A DNA stretch of 64,000 nt from CAWGXZ01 sp963826695 (GCA_963826695.1 CAWGXZ010000004.1:1178001-1242000); one strand, 5' to 3'; counted from the first letter of the stretch, positions 37,514 through 46,463 are shown. The notes: a model not told the origin generated them from the sequence alone. A program made the numbers and translations.

Positions 37514-38152
37514 ATGCCGTGGACCCACGATGAAATGGCCGCCAGGGCGGCGGCCGAACTGCAGGACGGCTTCTACGTCAACCTCGGCATCGGCCTGCCG
37601 ACGCTGGTGGCCAACCATGTGTCGCCCGACGTCGAAGTCTGGTTGCAGAGCGAGAACGGCATGCTCGGCATCGGCCCGTTCCCGACCGAGGACGAAGTCG
37701 ATGCCGACCTGATCAACGCCGGCAAGCAGACGGTGACGACGATCCCCGGCTCGTCGATCTTCGGCTCGCACGAGAGCTTCGCGATGATCCGCGGCGGCAA
37801 GATCAACCTGTCGATCCTCGGCGCGATGCAGGTCAGCGAGAAGGGCGACCTGGCCAACTGGATGATCCCCGGCAAGATGGTCAAGGGCATGGGCGGCGCG
37901 ATGGACCTCGTCGCCGGCGTCGGCCGTGTGCTGGTGATGATGGAGCACGTCGCCCGGCGCAAGGACGGCGGCGAGGACCTGAAGATCCTGCCCGCCTGCA
38001 CCCTGCCGCTGACCGGCGTCGGCGTCGTCAACCGGATCATCACCGACCTCGCGGTGATGGACGTGACGCCGCAGGGCCTGAAGGTGGTCGAGACCGCGCC
38101 CGGCGTCAGCCGCGAGCAGCTGCAGGCAAAGACCGGGGTGCCGCTGCAGTAG
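37514..38152 (+). CDS. scoB: 3-oxoacid CoA-transferase, subunit B
   Basis: The 212-residue beta subunit carries the catalytic glutamate in SENGMLG (about residues 45-51), which forms the enzyme-CoA thioester. YVNLGIGLPTLVANH and the C-terminal GLKVVETAPGVS match the family. It is tightly coupled to scoA. The pair would feed ketone bodies or PHB-derived acetoacetate into central metabolism. Confidence 0.95.
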   Translation: MPWTHDEMAARAAAELQDGFYVNLGIGLPTLVANHVSPDVEVWLQSENGMLGIGPFPTEDEVDADLINAGKQTVTTIPGSSIFGSHESFAMIRGGKINLSILGAMQVSEKGDLANWMIPGKMVKGMGGAMDLVAGVGRVLVMMEHVARRKDGGEDLKILPACTLPLTGVGVVNRIITDLAVMDVTPQGLKVVETAPGVSREQLQAKTGVPLQ

Positions 38153-38177
38153 AAGGCGTGAGCGCCTGCTGCACCGC

Positions 38178-39086
38178 TCAGTTGCGGCCGGCGGCCGACG
38201 CCTGGCGCTTCAGGTCGCGTTGCTTGGCAGCCCGGTAAGCGACCGGGTTGTCCTCCTGCAGCTGTCGCGGGTGCGCGGCGATGGCGGCGAGGTAGTGGCG
38301 CAGCCGGGCCTCCGGCTGGTCGGCGGGCGGCAACTGCAGTGAGGCGAGAAAGGCCTCGATCGCCAGCTGGTAGCGCATGGTGTTGCGTTCGACCGCGCCG
38401 CGCACGCCGCCGATGTGGTTCGGCTCGCCGTCGGGACCGCGACCATCGGTGCTGAAGCCGACCTTGTCGCGCCCCGAGGTGGCGAGGTAGGCCTGCATGG
38501 CGATCCGCGCCAGCGTGCCGTAGCCGTACGAGTAGGCGAAGTGCATGAAGCTGCGGCCGTCGAGCGGCGCGACGTCGAGCGCGATGTCGTAGTCGCGCGT
38601 GCCGAGCGGGCCTTCCTTGGCCGTCAGCGCGACCTCCAGCAGGTCGGCGCCCGAGGACACGACGCGGTGCTCGAAGGTCAGCAGCTTCGCGTCCTCGATC
38701 GGCTGGTCGAACGACTTGCCGACATGCACCTCGAGCTGGCGAACCGGCCCGCTGCCCTTGACCCGGCAGAGCCGGACGTTCGGCTGCAGAACGAGCACCT
38801 CGCACCAGGTTTCGGGCTGGGCCAGGGCCTGCGAGACGCGGGTGAAGGGCTGTTCGAGCACCGCGTCGACATCGCCGCGAAGCTTGCCGGGGGACTCGGC
38901 AGAGGTGAGCACCAGCGGACGCTTGAAAGGGCTGTTGTCGAGCTGCGCCTTTAGCGACGCATGGCGCGTACGCAATGCAGCGGCGGTGGAGTCTGGCGCA
39001 GCGTGCGCCGAGGTGCCGAGCAGCAGCGACAGGCCCAGCGCTGCATCCATAAGGCGCGACCGCTTGCGATGTATTGCCCCAACCAT
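38178..39086 (-). CDS. Secreted protein of unknown function
   Basis: The 302-residue protein has a basic N-terminus and signal peptide (LMDAALGLSLLLGTSAHA). The mature part is soluble, with YDIALDVAPLDGRSFMHFAYSYGYG, VGFSTDGRGPDGEPNHIGGVRG and a basic C-terminus. It contains two Cys (WCEVL, RLCRV) that might form a disulphide. I do not recognise a named domain. GGGGAG precedes the ATG. Its start codon overlaps on the other strand with the remnant toxin frame at 39085. It converges on scoB. Confidence 0.75.
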   Translation of the reverse strand: MVGAIHRKRSRLMDAALGLSLLLGTSAHAAPDSTAAALRTRHASLKAQLDNSPFKRPLVLTSAESPGKLRGDVDAVLEQPFTRVSQALAQPETWCEVLVLQPNVRLCRVKGSGPVRQLEVHVGKSFDQPIEDAKLLTFEHRVVSSGADLLEVALTAKEGPLGTRDYDIALDVAPLDGRSFMHFAYSYGYGTLARIAMQAYLATSGRDKVGFSTDGRGPDGEPNHIGGVRGAVERNTMRYQLAIEAFLASLQLPPADQPEARLRHYLAAIAAHPRQLQEDNPVAYRAAKQRDLKRQASAAGRN

Positions 39087-39219
39087 GGTGTCTCCCCTTT
39101 TGCGTGAGTTGCTGATTCCCTTGCGCGGCGCTGGCTATGTTGCGCCCTACGAGATCGACGATGCAACCCATGTGGCGATCTTGGCGGTACGCCATCCGCG
39201 CGACGACGACTCCTACTGA
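39085..39219 (+). pseudogene. C-terminal remnant of a ParE/RelE-type toxin gene
   Basis: The frame encodes 44 residues ending LRELLIPLRGAGYVAPYEIDD and ILAVRHPRDDDSY, the last beta strands and the conserved VRHxRxxxY end of ParE/RelE toxins. The first half of the toxin and any antitoxin gene are missing; the upstream side is replaced by the divergent secreted-protein gene. It is therefore a decayed fragment of a type II toxin-antitoxin locus. The recognition rests on the C-terminal pattern only. Confidence 0.65.
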
Positions 39220-39361
39220 GCCCGCGATAGGCGGCTGGCTCGCGTGCCATGTGGCTGACACGACGCGTGGCAAGTCTCACCGGCGCAAACCCTTCGACAA
39301 GCCGCGCGGTTGGCCGCCCGGTTGACAATCGCCGCATCGAAAAGAGCCCTGGAGACCTGCC

Positions 39362-40507
39362 ATGAAAACATACAAGCTGCTGGCCGCATCGGCCGCCCTC
39401 ATCGCCGCGGCCGCGGCCCACGCCGACATCAACGTCGGCGTGACCGTTTCAGCGACCGGCCCGGCGGCCTCGCTCGGCATCCCCGAGAAAAACACGATCT
39501 CGCTGCTGCCGAAGACGATCGCCGGCCAGAAGGTCAACTACATCGTCCTCGACGACGCCACCGACACCACCGCGGCGGTCAACAACACGCGCAAGCTGGT
39601 CACCGAGCACAAGGTCGACATCGTGCTCGGCTCGACGACGACGCCGAACTCGCTGGCGATGATCGACGTCGCCGCCGAGAGCCAGACGCCGATGATCTCG
39701 ATGGCGGCATCGGCACGGATCATCGAGCCGCAGGACGCGAAGAAGCGCTGGGTCTTCAAGACGCCGCAGAACGACATCATGATGTCGCTGGCACTCGCCG
39801 AGAGCATGGCGGCCGCCGGCGTGAAAACCGTTGCCTTCATCGGCTTTTCAGACGCCTACGGCGACGGCTGGGCGCAGGAATTCGGCAAGGCGGCCGAACT
39901 GAAGAAGCTGCAGGTCGTTGCCAGCGAGCGCTACGCCCGTGCCGACACGGCCGTCACCGGACAGGTGCTGAAGATCATGTCGGCGCGGCCCGACGCGGTG
40001 CTGATCGCCGGCTCGGGAACGCCTGCCGCGCTGCCGCAGAAGACGCTGCGCGAGCGCGGCTACGCCGGGCGCATCTACCAGACGCACGGTGTCGCCAACG
40101 CCGACTTCCTGCGCGTCGGCGGCAAGGACGTCGAAGGCACGCTGTTGCCGGCGGGGCCGGTGCTCGTCGCCGACCAGCTGCCCGCTGCGCATCCGGCGAA
40201 GAAGTCGGCGCTGGCGTACGTGCAGGCCTACGAGGCGGCGTACGGCAAGGGCACGGTCTCGACCTTCGGCGCGCACGCCTGGGACGCTGGGCTGCTGATG
40301 TCCGCCGCGGTGCCGGTGGCGCTGAAGAAGGCGCAGCCCGGGACACCGGCGTTCCGCAACGCGCTGCGCGACGCGCTCGAGCAGACGCGCGAGCTCGCCG
40401 GCGCGCACGGCATCTTCACGATGTCGCCGAACGACCATCTCGGCCTCGACCAGCGCGCACGGGTGATGGTCAAGGTCGAAAACGGCGCCTGGAAGTACCA
40501 GCCTTGA
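39362..40507 (+). CDS. Branched-chain amino acid-type ABC transporter, periplasmic binding protein
   Basis: The 381-residue protein starts with a signal peptide (LLAASAALIAAAAAHA). It has the type I periplasmic binding fold of LivJ/LivK/HAAT proteins: INVGVTVSATGPAASLGIPEKN, DDATDTTAAVNNTRKLV, GSTTTPNSLAM and GFSDAYGDGWAQEF. Such proteins bind branched-chain amino acids, amides, urea or aromatic acids; the ligand cannot be told. Genes for two permeases and two ATPases follow in order, so this is a complete transporter operon. Confidence 0.92.
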   Translation: MKTYKLLAASAALIAAAAAHADINVGVTVSATGPAASLGIPEKNTISLLPKTIAGQKVNYIVLDDATDTTAAVNNTRKLVTEHKVDIVLGSTTTPNSLAMIDVAAESQTPMISMAASARIIEPQDAKKRWVFKTPQNDIMMSLALAESMAAAGVKTVAFIGFSDAYGDGWAQEFGKAAELKKLQVVASERYARADTAVTGQVLKIMSARPDAVLIAGSGTPAALPQKTLRERGYAGRIYQTHGVANADFLRVGGKDVEGTLLPAGPVLVADQLPAAHPAKKSALAYVQAYEAAYGKGTVSTFGAHAWDAGLLMSAAVPVALKKAQPGTPAFRNALRDALEQTRELAGAHGIFTMSPNDHLGLDQRARVMVKVENGAWKYQP

Positions 40508-40530
40508 TGCATCGCTGCTGAGGTTCGCGC

Positions 40531-41556
40531 GTGGACTTGCAGATCGCTCTGCTGCTGGCGCAGGACGGCATCGTCAATGGCGCCGTCTACGGGCTGATGG
40601 CGCTGGCGCTGGTGCTGGTGTTCTCGGTCACCCGGGTGATCTTCATTCCGCAGGGCGAGCTGGTGGCGTTCGGGGCGCTGTCGATGGTCGCGCTGCGCGC
40701 CGGCGAGCTGCCCGGCACGCTCTGGCTGTTGCTGGCGCTGGCGGGGCTGGCGCTGGGGGTCGAGCTGTGGCGCGGCCGGCGCGGGCTCGAGGTCGACTGG
40801 CCCGCGACGCTGCTGGCAACGCTGCTGCTGCCGGCGTGTGCCGCCGCCGGCGCGCTGGCCCGGCCCGAATCGCTGGCCGGCCAGGCGGCGGTGGCCCTGC
40901 TGATCGTCGTCGGCCTCGGTCCGTTGCTCTACCGGCTGGCGTACCGGCCGCTCGCCGACGCCACGGTGCTGACGCTGCTGATCGTCTCGGTGGCACTGCA
41001 CGGCGTGCTGGTCGGTCTCGGTCTGCTGTTCTTCGGTGCCGAAGGTTCGCGGACGCCGGCGTTTTCAGACCTGCGGTTCGATCTCGGCGGCGTGCCGGTC
41101 AGCGGGCAGTCGCTGGTTGTCGTCGGCGTTGCCGTCGCGCTGGTGGCGGCGCTGTTCGTCTTCTTCGAGCGGACGATTCTCGGCAAGGCGCTGCGGGCGA
41201 CGGCGATCAACCGGGTCGGCGCCCGCCTGATGGGCATACCGACCTCGCTGTCGGGTGACATCAGCTTTGCGCTGGCGGCGCTGATCGGCGGTGTCGCCGG
41301 GCTGCTGATCGCGCCGCTGACCACGGTCTATTACGACACCGGTTTCCTGATCGGCCTGAAGGGCTTCGTTGCCGCCATCGTCGGCGGCCTGGCGAGCTAT
41401 CCGCTGGCGCTCGGCGGCGCGCTGGTGGTCGGCGGACTCGAGGCCTTCGCCTCGTTCTGGGCCAGCGCCTTCAAGGAGGTGATCGTCTTCACGCTGATCA
41501 TCCCGGTGCTCTGGTGGCGCTCGCTGCGCAGCCGGCATGTGGAGGACGAGGAATGA
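40531..41556 (+). CDS. livH: Branched-chain amino acid-type ABC transporter permease (LivH family)
   Basis: The 341-residue inner-membrane permease has about eight transmembrane segments. It opens with QDGIVNGAVYGLMALALVLVFSVTRVIFIPQGE, the LivH start, and has the family pattern GLKGFVAAIVGGLASYPLALGGALVVGGLE near the C-terminus. The start is GTG at 40531. Its stop codon overlaps the livM start as ATGA. An extra segment of Gly/Arg after the third helix (GVELWRGRRGLEVDWP) makes it longer than E. coli LivH (308). Confidence 0.92.
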   Translation: MDLQIALLLAQDGIVNGAVYGLMALALVLVFSVTRVIFIPQGELVAFGALSMVALRAGELPGTLWLLLALAGLALGVELWRGRRGLEVDWPATLLATLLLPACAAAGALARPESLAGQAAVALLIVVGLGPLLYRLAYRPLADATVLTLLIVSVALHGVLVGLGLLFFGAEGSRTPAFSDLRFDLGGVPVSGQSLVVVGVAVALVAALFVFFERTILGKALRATAINRVGARLMGIPTSLSGDISFALAALIGGVAGLLIAPLTTVYYDTGFLIGLKGFVAAIVGGLASYPLALGGALVVGGLEAFASFWASAFKEVIVFTLIIPVLWWRSLRSRHVEDEE

Positions 41557-42806
41557 AGGCGGCGGCGACGCGCGACGCGGTGGCGGTGCGGGAGGGTGCC
41601 GGGGCTGCAGGCCAGGGCGCCTCGACCGGTCTCGAGGCTCCGGCGGGTGGTCGACGGCCCCAGCCCGGCTGGCTGACGCCGCGCCGCCTGTCGTTGGCCG
41701 CTGCGGCAGCGCTGGCACTGGCCTGGCCGTGGCTGCCCGACTTCACCGTCACGCTGCTGAACACCATCGCGCTGGCGGCGCTGGCCGCGCTCGGCCTGGT
41801 GATGCTTTCCGGCGTCGCGGGCATGACCTCCTTCGGCCAGGCGGCCTTCATCGGTATCGGCGCCTACGCGACCGGATGGCTCTGCACCGCCGGTGCACAG
41901 GCGGCCGGGCTCGGCGGCGTGGCGCCTGCCGCGCTGCCGTGGCTCGGCCTGCTGCTCGGCCTCGGCGTGACGGCGCTGGCGGCTTACCTGCTCGGTGCGA
42001 TCACGCTGCAGCTCTCCGGCCACTACCTGCCGCTCGGCACCATCGCCTGGGGCATCAGCCTTTACTTCCTGTTCGGCAACCTCGGCTGGCTCGGCGGGCA
42101 CACCGGGCTCAGCGGCATCCCGCCGCTGACGATCGGCAGCGTCTCGCTGGCGTCGCCGCGGCTGCACGGCGCGCTGATCTGGACGCTGCTGCTGCTGGCG
42201 ACGTGGGCGCTGCACAACCTGCTCGATTCGCGCGAAGGCCGTGCCATCCGCGCGCTGCGCGGCGGCCGGCTGATGGCCGAGTCGATGGGCGTCGACACGC
42301 ACCGGCTGCGCATCCGCGTCTTCGTGCTGGCGGCGCTGCTGGCAGCGCTGTCTGGCTGGCTCTACGCGCACCTGCAGCGTTTCATCAACCCGACGCCTTT
42401 CAATCTGAGCGCCGGCATCGAGCTGCTGTTCATGGTGGTGCTCGGCGGCGCCGGGCACCTGGGCGCCGCGCTGCTCGGCGCGGCGTCGATCACGCTGGTC
42501 AAGGAGAAGCTGCAGGACGTGCTGCCGGGGCTGCTCGGCGCGAGCGGCAATTTCGAGGGCGTCGTTTTCGGGCTGCTGATGATTCTGGTGCTGCAGCGCT
42601 TCGGCGGCGGACTGTGGCCGGCGTTCGGTGCGGTCGGCGGCGCTTCGGCATCGTTGCGCCTGCAGCGCCAGGGCGGGCTGCTGCCAGCGCATTGCCGCTG
42701 CCGGGGCGCGACCTGCTGCCGCGCGGCAGCGTGCTGCTCGAAGCCCGCGGCATTGGCAAGCGCTTCGGTGGGCTGGTCGCCAACGAGGGCATCGACCTCG
42801 ACCTGA
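41553..42806 (+). CDS. livM: Branched-chain amino acid-type ABC transporter permease (LivM family)
   Basis: The frame gives 417 residues. The LivM core runs from the first membrane helix (RLSLAAAAALALAW) through MLSGVAGMTSFGQAAFIGIGAYATGW, the EAA-like loop ALRGGRLMAESMGVDTHRLRIRVF, and ends near LMILVLQRFGGGLWPAF (about 42630). The remaining 55 residues in this frame are Cys/Ala/Arg-rich and not LivM-like; they run out of frame across the start of the ATPase domain. This suggests that livM and livG form one fused gene with a 1-nt deletion in the linker, or two genes with an unusual overlap. GGAGGACGAGG precedes the ATG. Confidence 0.88.
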   Translation: MKAAATRDAVAVREGAGAAGQGASTGLEAPAGGRRPQPGWLTPRRLSLAAAAALALAWPWLPDFTVTLLNTIALAALAALGLVMLSGVAGMTSFGQAAFIGIGAYATGWLCTAGAQAAGLGGVAPAALPWLGLLLGLGVTALAAYLLGAITLQLSGHYLPLGTIAWGISLYFLFGNLGWLGGHTGLSGIPPLTIGSVSLASPRLHGALIWTLLLLATWALHNLLDSREGRAIRALRGGRLMAESMGVDTHRLRIRVFVLAALLAALSGWLYAHLQRFINPTPFNLSAGIELLFMVVLGGAGHLGAALLGAASITLVKEKLQDVLPGLLGASGNFEGVVFGLLMILVLQRFGGGLWPAFGAVGGASASLRLQRQGGLLPAHCRCRGATCCRAAACCSKPAALASASVGWSPTRASTST

Positions 42807-43504
42807 AGGCCGGCGAGGTGCATGCGCTGATCGGCCCGAACGGCGCCGGCAAGAGCACCTTCTTCGACATTGTCTCGGGCGTGTCGGAGCCGAGCGAAGG
42901 CGAGGTGCGGCTCGGCGGCGTGTCGATGCGCGGCTGGCGCTCGCGCGACTTCGCGGCCGGCGGGCTGGCGCGCAGCTTCCAGCATGTGCGGCTGCTCGGC
43001 GCGCGCAGCGTGCTCGAGAACGTCGCCCTCGGCGCGCACCGGCGTGGCCGGCGTGGCTGGCTGGCAGCGATGCTGCGGCTCGACCGCGCCGAGGAGGCGG
43101 CGCTGCTCGCCGAGGCCGCGCGCCAGCTGCAGCGCTGCGGGCTGCAGGACGATGCCGCCACGCCGGCGGCGTCGCTCGCGCTCGGCCGGCAGCGGCTGGT
43201 CGAGATCGCGCGTGCGCTGGCGGCGCAGCCTTCGGCGCTGCTGCTCGACGAGCCGGCGGCCGGGTTGCGCCGGCCGGAGAAGCAGGCCCTGGCCGCGTTG
43301 CTGAGCCAGTTGCGGGCCGAAGGACTGGGCATCCTCGTCGTCGAGCACGACATGGATTTCGTCATGAACCTGGCCGACCGCGTGACCGTGCTCGAGTTCG
43401 GGCACGTCATCGCCAGCGGCAGCCCGGCAGCGGTGCAGGCCGATCCGCGGGTGCTGGAGGCCTACCTCGGTGTCGGCGACGATTCCGGCGCCGCTGCGAC
43501 ATGA
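42731..43504 (+). CDS. livG: Branched-chain amino acid-type ABC transporter ATP-binding protein (LivG family)
   Basis: From a possible GTG at 42731 the frame gives 257 residues. Walker A GPNGAGKST, the Q-loop FQHVRLL, the signature region LALGRQRLVEIARAL, Walker B ALLLDEPAAGL and the H-loop VEHDMDFVM are all present. The signature deviates from the usual LS.GQQR. No ribosome-binding site precedes the GTG, and the same frame continues upstream as an Ala/Pro-rich linker (APAAPGRAAASALPLPGRDLLP) as in fused LivM-LivG proteins. It overlaps livF by ATGA. Confidence 0.88.
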   Translation: MLLEARGIGKRFGGLVANEGIDLDLKAGEVHALIGPNGAGKSTFFDIVSGVSEPSEGEVRLGGVSMRGWRSRDFAAGGLARSFQHVRLLGARSVLENVALGAHRRGRRGWLAAMLRLDRAEEAALLAEAARQLQRCGLQDDAATPAASLALGRQRLVEIARALAAQPSALLLDEPAAGLRRPEKQALAALLSQLRAEGLGILVVEHDMDFVMNLADRVTVLEFGHVIASGSPAAVQADPRVLEAYLGVGDDSGAAAT

Positions 43505-44271
43505 CGCCCCCGCTGCTCGACATTGCCGATCTGCACGTCGCCTACGGCGCGGTCGAGGCGCTGCACGGCATCGACCTGCAGCTGCGCCAGGGCGAGATCG
43601 TCACCGTCATCGGGCCGAACGGCGCCGGCAAGACGACGCTGCTCGGCGCAGCGATGGGCTTGCTGCCGTCGCGTGGCCGGATCGCCTTTGCCGGCGAGCG
43701 GGTGGTGCGGCCGAGCGTCGAGGCGATGGTCGCCCGTGGCGTTGCGCTGGTGCCCGAGCGGCGCGAGCTGTTCGGCGAGATGTCGGTCGCCGACAACCTG
43801 CTGCTCGGCAGCTTCGCCGCCTGGCGCCGCGGCCGGCGCGACAGCCGCGAGCGGCTCGCCGAGGTGCATGCGATCTTTCCGCGGCTGGCCGAGCGCGGCG
43901 GGCAACTGGCGTCGACGCTTTCCGGCGGCGAGCGGCAGATGCTGGCGATCGGCCGCGCGCTGATGTCGCGGCCGCGGCTGCTGATGCTCGACGAGCCGTC
44001 GCTCGGCCTGGCACCGCTGATCGTGCGCGAGGTCTTCCGCGTCATCGGCGCACTGCGCGCCAGTGGCGTCTCGGTGCTGCTGGTCGAGCAGAATGCCCGC
44101 GCCGCACTGCAACTCGCCGACCGGGGCTATGTGCTCGAGACCGGCCAGGTGGTGCTGCAAGGCGCTGCCGCCGAGCTTCTGCACGACCCGCGGATCGTCG
44201 AGACCTACCTCGGGGTCGGCGGCCGCGATGCGTCCGCGGCCGGGGTCGGCGGCTCGCCGGCTCCGGCCTGA
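43501..44271 (+). CDS. livF: Branched-chain amino acid-type ABC transporter ATP-binding protein (LivF family)
   Basis: The 256-residue ATPase has Walker A GPNGAGKTT, PERRELFGEMSVADNLLLG (typical LivF), the signature LSGGERQML, Walker B LLMLDEPSLGL and the H-loop VEQNARAAL. Its ATG overlaps the livG stop codon. It ends in a Gly/Ala-rich tail. It is the last gene of the transporter operon and converges on pyrD. Confidence 0.95.
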   Translation: MTPPLLDIADLHVAYGAVEALHGIDLQLRQGEIVTVIGPNGAGKTTLLGAAMGLLPSRGRIAFAGERVVRPSVEAMVARGVALVPERRELFGEMSVADNLLLGSFAAWRRGRRDSRERLAEVHAIFPRLAERGGQLASTLSGGERQMLAIGRALMSRPRLLMLDEPSLGLAPLIVREVFRVIGALRASGVSVLLVEQNARAALQLADRGYVLETGQVVLQGAAAELLHDPRIVETYLGVGGRDASAAGVGGSPAPA

Positions 44272-44329
44272 CTCCCGGCGAAGGTCGCCTCCTTTCACGC
44301 GGCGACGCCTTGCCGCCAACGCCGGTCGC

Positions 44330-45385
44330 TCAGCCGCGTCGCGCCGTCCGCCGTTCCTTCAAGGCGCGTGCCGCCTCGCCCACCAGCTCCGGCCCGCGGT
44401 AGATGAAGCCGGTATAGATCTGCACCAGGTCGGCGCCGGCGTCGATCTTCGCCAGCGCGTCGTCGGCGCTCAGCACCCCGCCGACGCCGATGATCGGGAA
44501 CGCGGGACCGAGCGCCCCGCGCAACTGGCCGATGACGCGATTCGAAGCGGCCCGCAGCGGCCTGCCGGACAGCCCGCCGGCCTCGCCGCCGTTCGGCAAA
44601 TGCGCGACGGCGTCCCGGGCCAGCGTGGTGTTGGTCGCGATGACACCGTCGACACGCTGCTCGCGCAGCGTTGCGGCCACGGCGCCGACCTGCGCCTCGT
44701 CGAGATCGGGCGCGATCTTCACGAACATCGGCACCGCGCGGCCATGGCGCCGGGCGAGTTCGCCGCGTCGCGCCTGCAGCGCCGCCAGCAGCTCGCCGAG
44801 CGGGCCGTCGCCCTGCAGCGAGCGCAGGTCGCGGGTGTTCGGGCTCGAAATGTTGACCGTCACGTAGTCGGCGTGCGGATAGACCGCGTCGAGGCCGAGC
44901 AGGTAGTCGTCGGCGGCACGCTCGATCGGTGTGTCGGCGTTCTTGCCGATGTTCAGCCCGAGGATTCCGCCGCTGGCGCGAAAGCGCGCCCGCTGCACAT
45001 GGCCGACGAAGGCGTCGAGGCCCTCGTTGTTGAAGCCGAGGCGGTTGATCAGCGCCTCGGCCTCGGGAATGCGAAAGATGCGCGGCTTCGGGTTGCCGGG
45101 CTGCGGCCGCGGCGTCACCGTGCCGACCTCGATCGAGCCGAAGCCGAAGGCCGCCAGTCCGTCGATGCAGCGGCCGTTCTTGTCGAGCCCCGCCGCGAGT
45201 CCGATGCGGTTCGGAAAGCGCAGGCCGGCGAGCATCAGCGGATCGTCGACGCGCTTTTCGGCCACGGCGCAGAGCAGCGGCGTGCGCTGGATTCGCGCCA
45301 GCGCGCCGAGCGTCAGCTCGTGCGCCTGCTCGGCGTCGAGACCGAAGAGGAACGGGCGGGCGAGGGCATAGGGCAGCAGCGGCAT
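44330..45385 (-). CDS. pyrD: Dihydroorotate dehydrogenase (quinone), class 2
   Basis: The 351-residue FMN enzyme oxidises dihydroorotate to orotate with ubiquinone in pyrimidine synthesis. The N-terminal amphipathic extension (LARPFLFGLDAEQAHELTLGAL) is the membrane/quinone tunnel of class 2. GLAAGLDKNG, the catalytic serine in VNISSPNTRDLR and the FMN phosphate loop GVGGVLSADDAL are present. The ATG at 45385 was chosen from homology; no strong Shine-Dalgarno is visible. It is divergent from rpiA, 92 bp away. Confidence 0.95.
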   Translation of the reverse strand: MPLLPYALARPFLFGLDAEQAHELTLGALARIQRTPLLCAVAEKRVDDPLMLAGLRFPNRIGLAAGLDKNGRCIDGLAAFGFGSIEVGTVTPRPQPGNPKPRIFRIPEAEALINRLGFNNEGLDAFVGHVQRARFRASGGILGLNIGKNADTPIERAADDYLLGLDAVYPHADYVTVNISSPNTRDLRSLQGDGPLGELLAALQARRGELARRHGRAVPMFVKIAPDLDEAQVGAVAATLREQRVDGVIATNTTLARDAVAHLPNGGEAGGLSGRPLRAASNRVIGQLRGALGPAFPIIGVGGVLSADDALAKIDAGADLVQIYTGFIYRGPELVGEAARALKERRTARRG

Positions 45386-45477
45386 GGGCGAGGGGGTGAG
45401 AAGCGCAGGGCGCAGGCGCCGGTCAGCGCTCGATAATCGGTCGATTCTCGCAAACCGCGGCGCCGCGCCGCCTTCGC

Positions 45478-46137
45478 ATGACCGCAGACCAGATGAAGGC
45501 GCTCGTTGGACACGCGGCACTCGAACACGTGGTGCCGGGCCGCATCGTCGGCGTCGGCACCGGGTCGACGGTCGATCATTTCATCGACGCGCTCGGGACC
45601 ATGCGCGACCGCATTGCCGGCGCGGTGTCGAGCAGCGAGCGCAGCAGCCAGCGGCTGCGCGCGCAAGGCATCGAGGTGCTCGATCCAGCCGATGTCGAGC
45701 GCCTGCCGGTCTACATCGACGGGGCCGACGAGATCGACGGCAGCGGCTGCATGATCAAGGGCGGCGGCGCCGCGCTGACGCGCGAGAAGATCGTCGCCGA
45801 CCTCGCCGAGCGCTTCGTCTGCATTGCCGACGCGTCGAAGCGGGTCGAACGCCTCGGCGCCTTTCCACTGCCGGTCGAGGTGATTCCGATGGCCGCCCGG
45901 CAGCTGGTGCGGCGCTTTCGTGCGATCGGCGGCGAGGCGACGCTGCGCGCCGGCGTCGTCACCGACAATGGCGGCTCGATCCTCGACGTGCGAGGGCTCG
46001 ACTTCAGCGATCCCACTGCGCTCGAAGCCGAAATCAACCAGTGGCCCGGCGTCGTCTGCGTCGGCATCTTTGCCAGGCACCGGGCGTCGGTCTGCCTTCT
46101 GGGCACCCCCCACGGCGTGCGCACGCTGGCGTTCTAG
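45478..46137 (+). CDS. rpiA: Ribose-5-phosphate isomerase A
   Basis: The 219-residue enzyme interconverts ribose-5-phosphate and ribulose-5-phosphate. VGVGTGSTVDHFIDAL (phosphate loop), YIDGADEIDG (catalytic Asp) and MIKGGGAALTREKI (catalytic Glu) are complete. Length equals the family norm. It is divergent from pyrD and followed by a small Lys-rich gene. Confidence 0.96.
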   Translation: MTADQMKALVGHAALEHVVPGRIVGVGTGSTVDHFIDALGTMRDRIAGAVSSSERSSQRLRAQGIEVLDPADVERLPVYIDGADEIDGSGCMIKGGGAALTREKIVADLAERFVCIADASKRVERLGAFPLPVEVIPMAARQLVRRFRAIGGEATLRAGVVTDNGGSILDVRGLDFSDPTALEAEINQWPGVVCVGIFARHRASVCLLGTPHGVRTLAF

Positions 46138-46205
46138 TCGACACCTCAGCGCACGCGAAAAGCGCGTACGCTTCGCCGGCTCATCCCATTACAGGAAATT
46201 ACCGA

Positions 46206-46385
46206 ATGGCAAAACCCAACTATTCGTTCGAGAAGCGCCAGCGCGAGCTGGCAAAGAAGAAGAAGAAGGAAGAGAAGGTCAAGGAGAAGGAACAGCGCAA
46301 GGTCGGCAGCGAAGGCGAAGGCGGCGAGGAGGCCGGCAGCGAGACCCCAGCGGCGGCCGCCCCGCTGGCGCCAGCAGGCAGCTGA
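46206..46385 (+). CDS. Small lysine-rich conserved protein
   Basis: The frame codes for 59 residues. It begins MAKPNYSFEKRQRELAKKKKKEEK, is highly basic up to residue 33 and acidic/Ala-rich after that. AGGAAA lies upstream of the ATG. I recognise the beginning as that of a small protein found widely in proteobacteria, with no known function; the charge pattern would suit nucleic-acid or ribosome association. That is inference. Confidence 0.7.
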   Translation: MAKPNYSFEKRQRELAKKKKKEEKVKEKEQRKVGSEGEGGEEAGSETPAAAAPLAPAGS

Positions 46386-46463
46386 CCCTGCCGGCGAGCG
46401 GCGGCTGCGCTTCGCGCGCCGACCGCCCGTACCGGGCACCGCAGGTGCGGACGCAGCGACCGC

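Noticed and set aside
42630..42735. Programmed ribosomal frameshift between livM and livG
   Set aside because: No slippery heptamer or downstream pseudoknot was visible; a simple indel or separate start is a better explanation.
42628..43500. Extension of livF upstream across livG
   Set aside because: It is an Arg/Ala-rich shadow of livG; livF starts at 43501 with the normal ABC N-terminus overlapping the livG stop codon.
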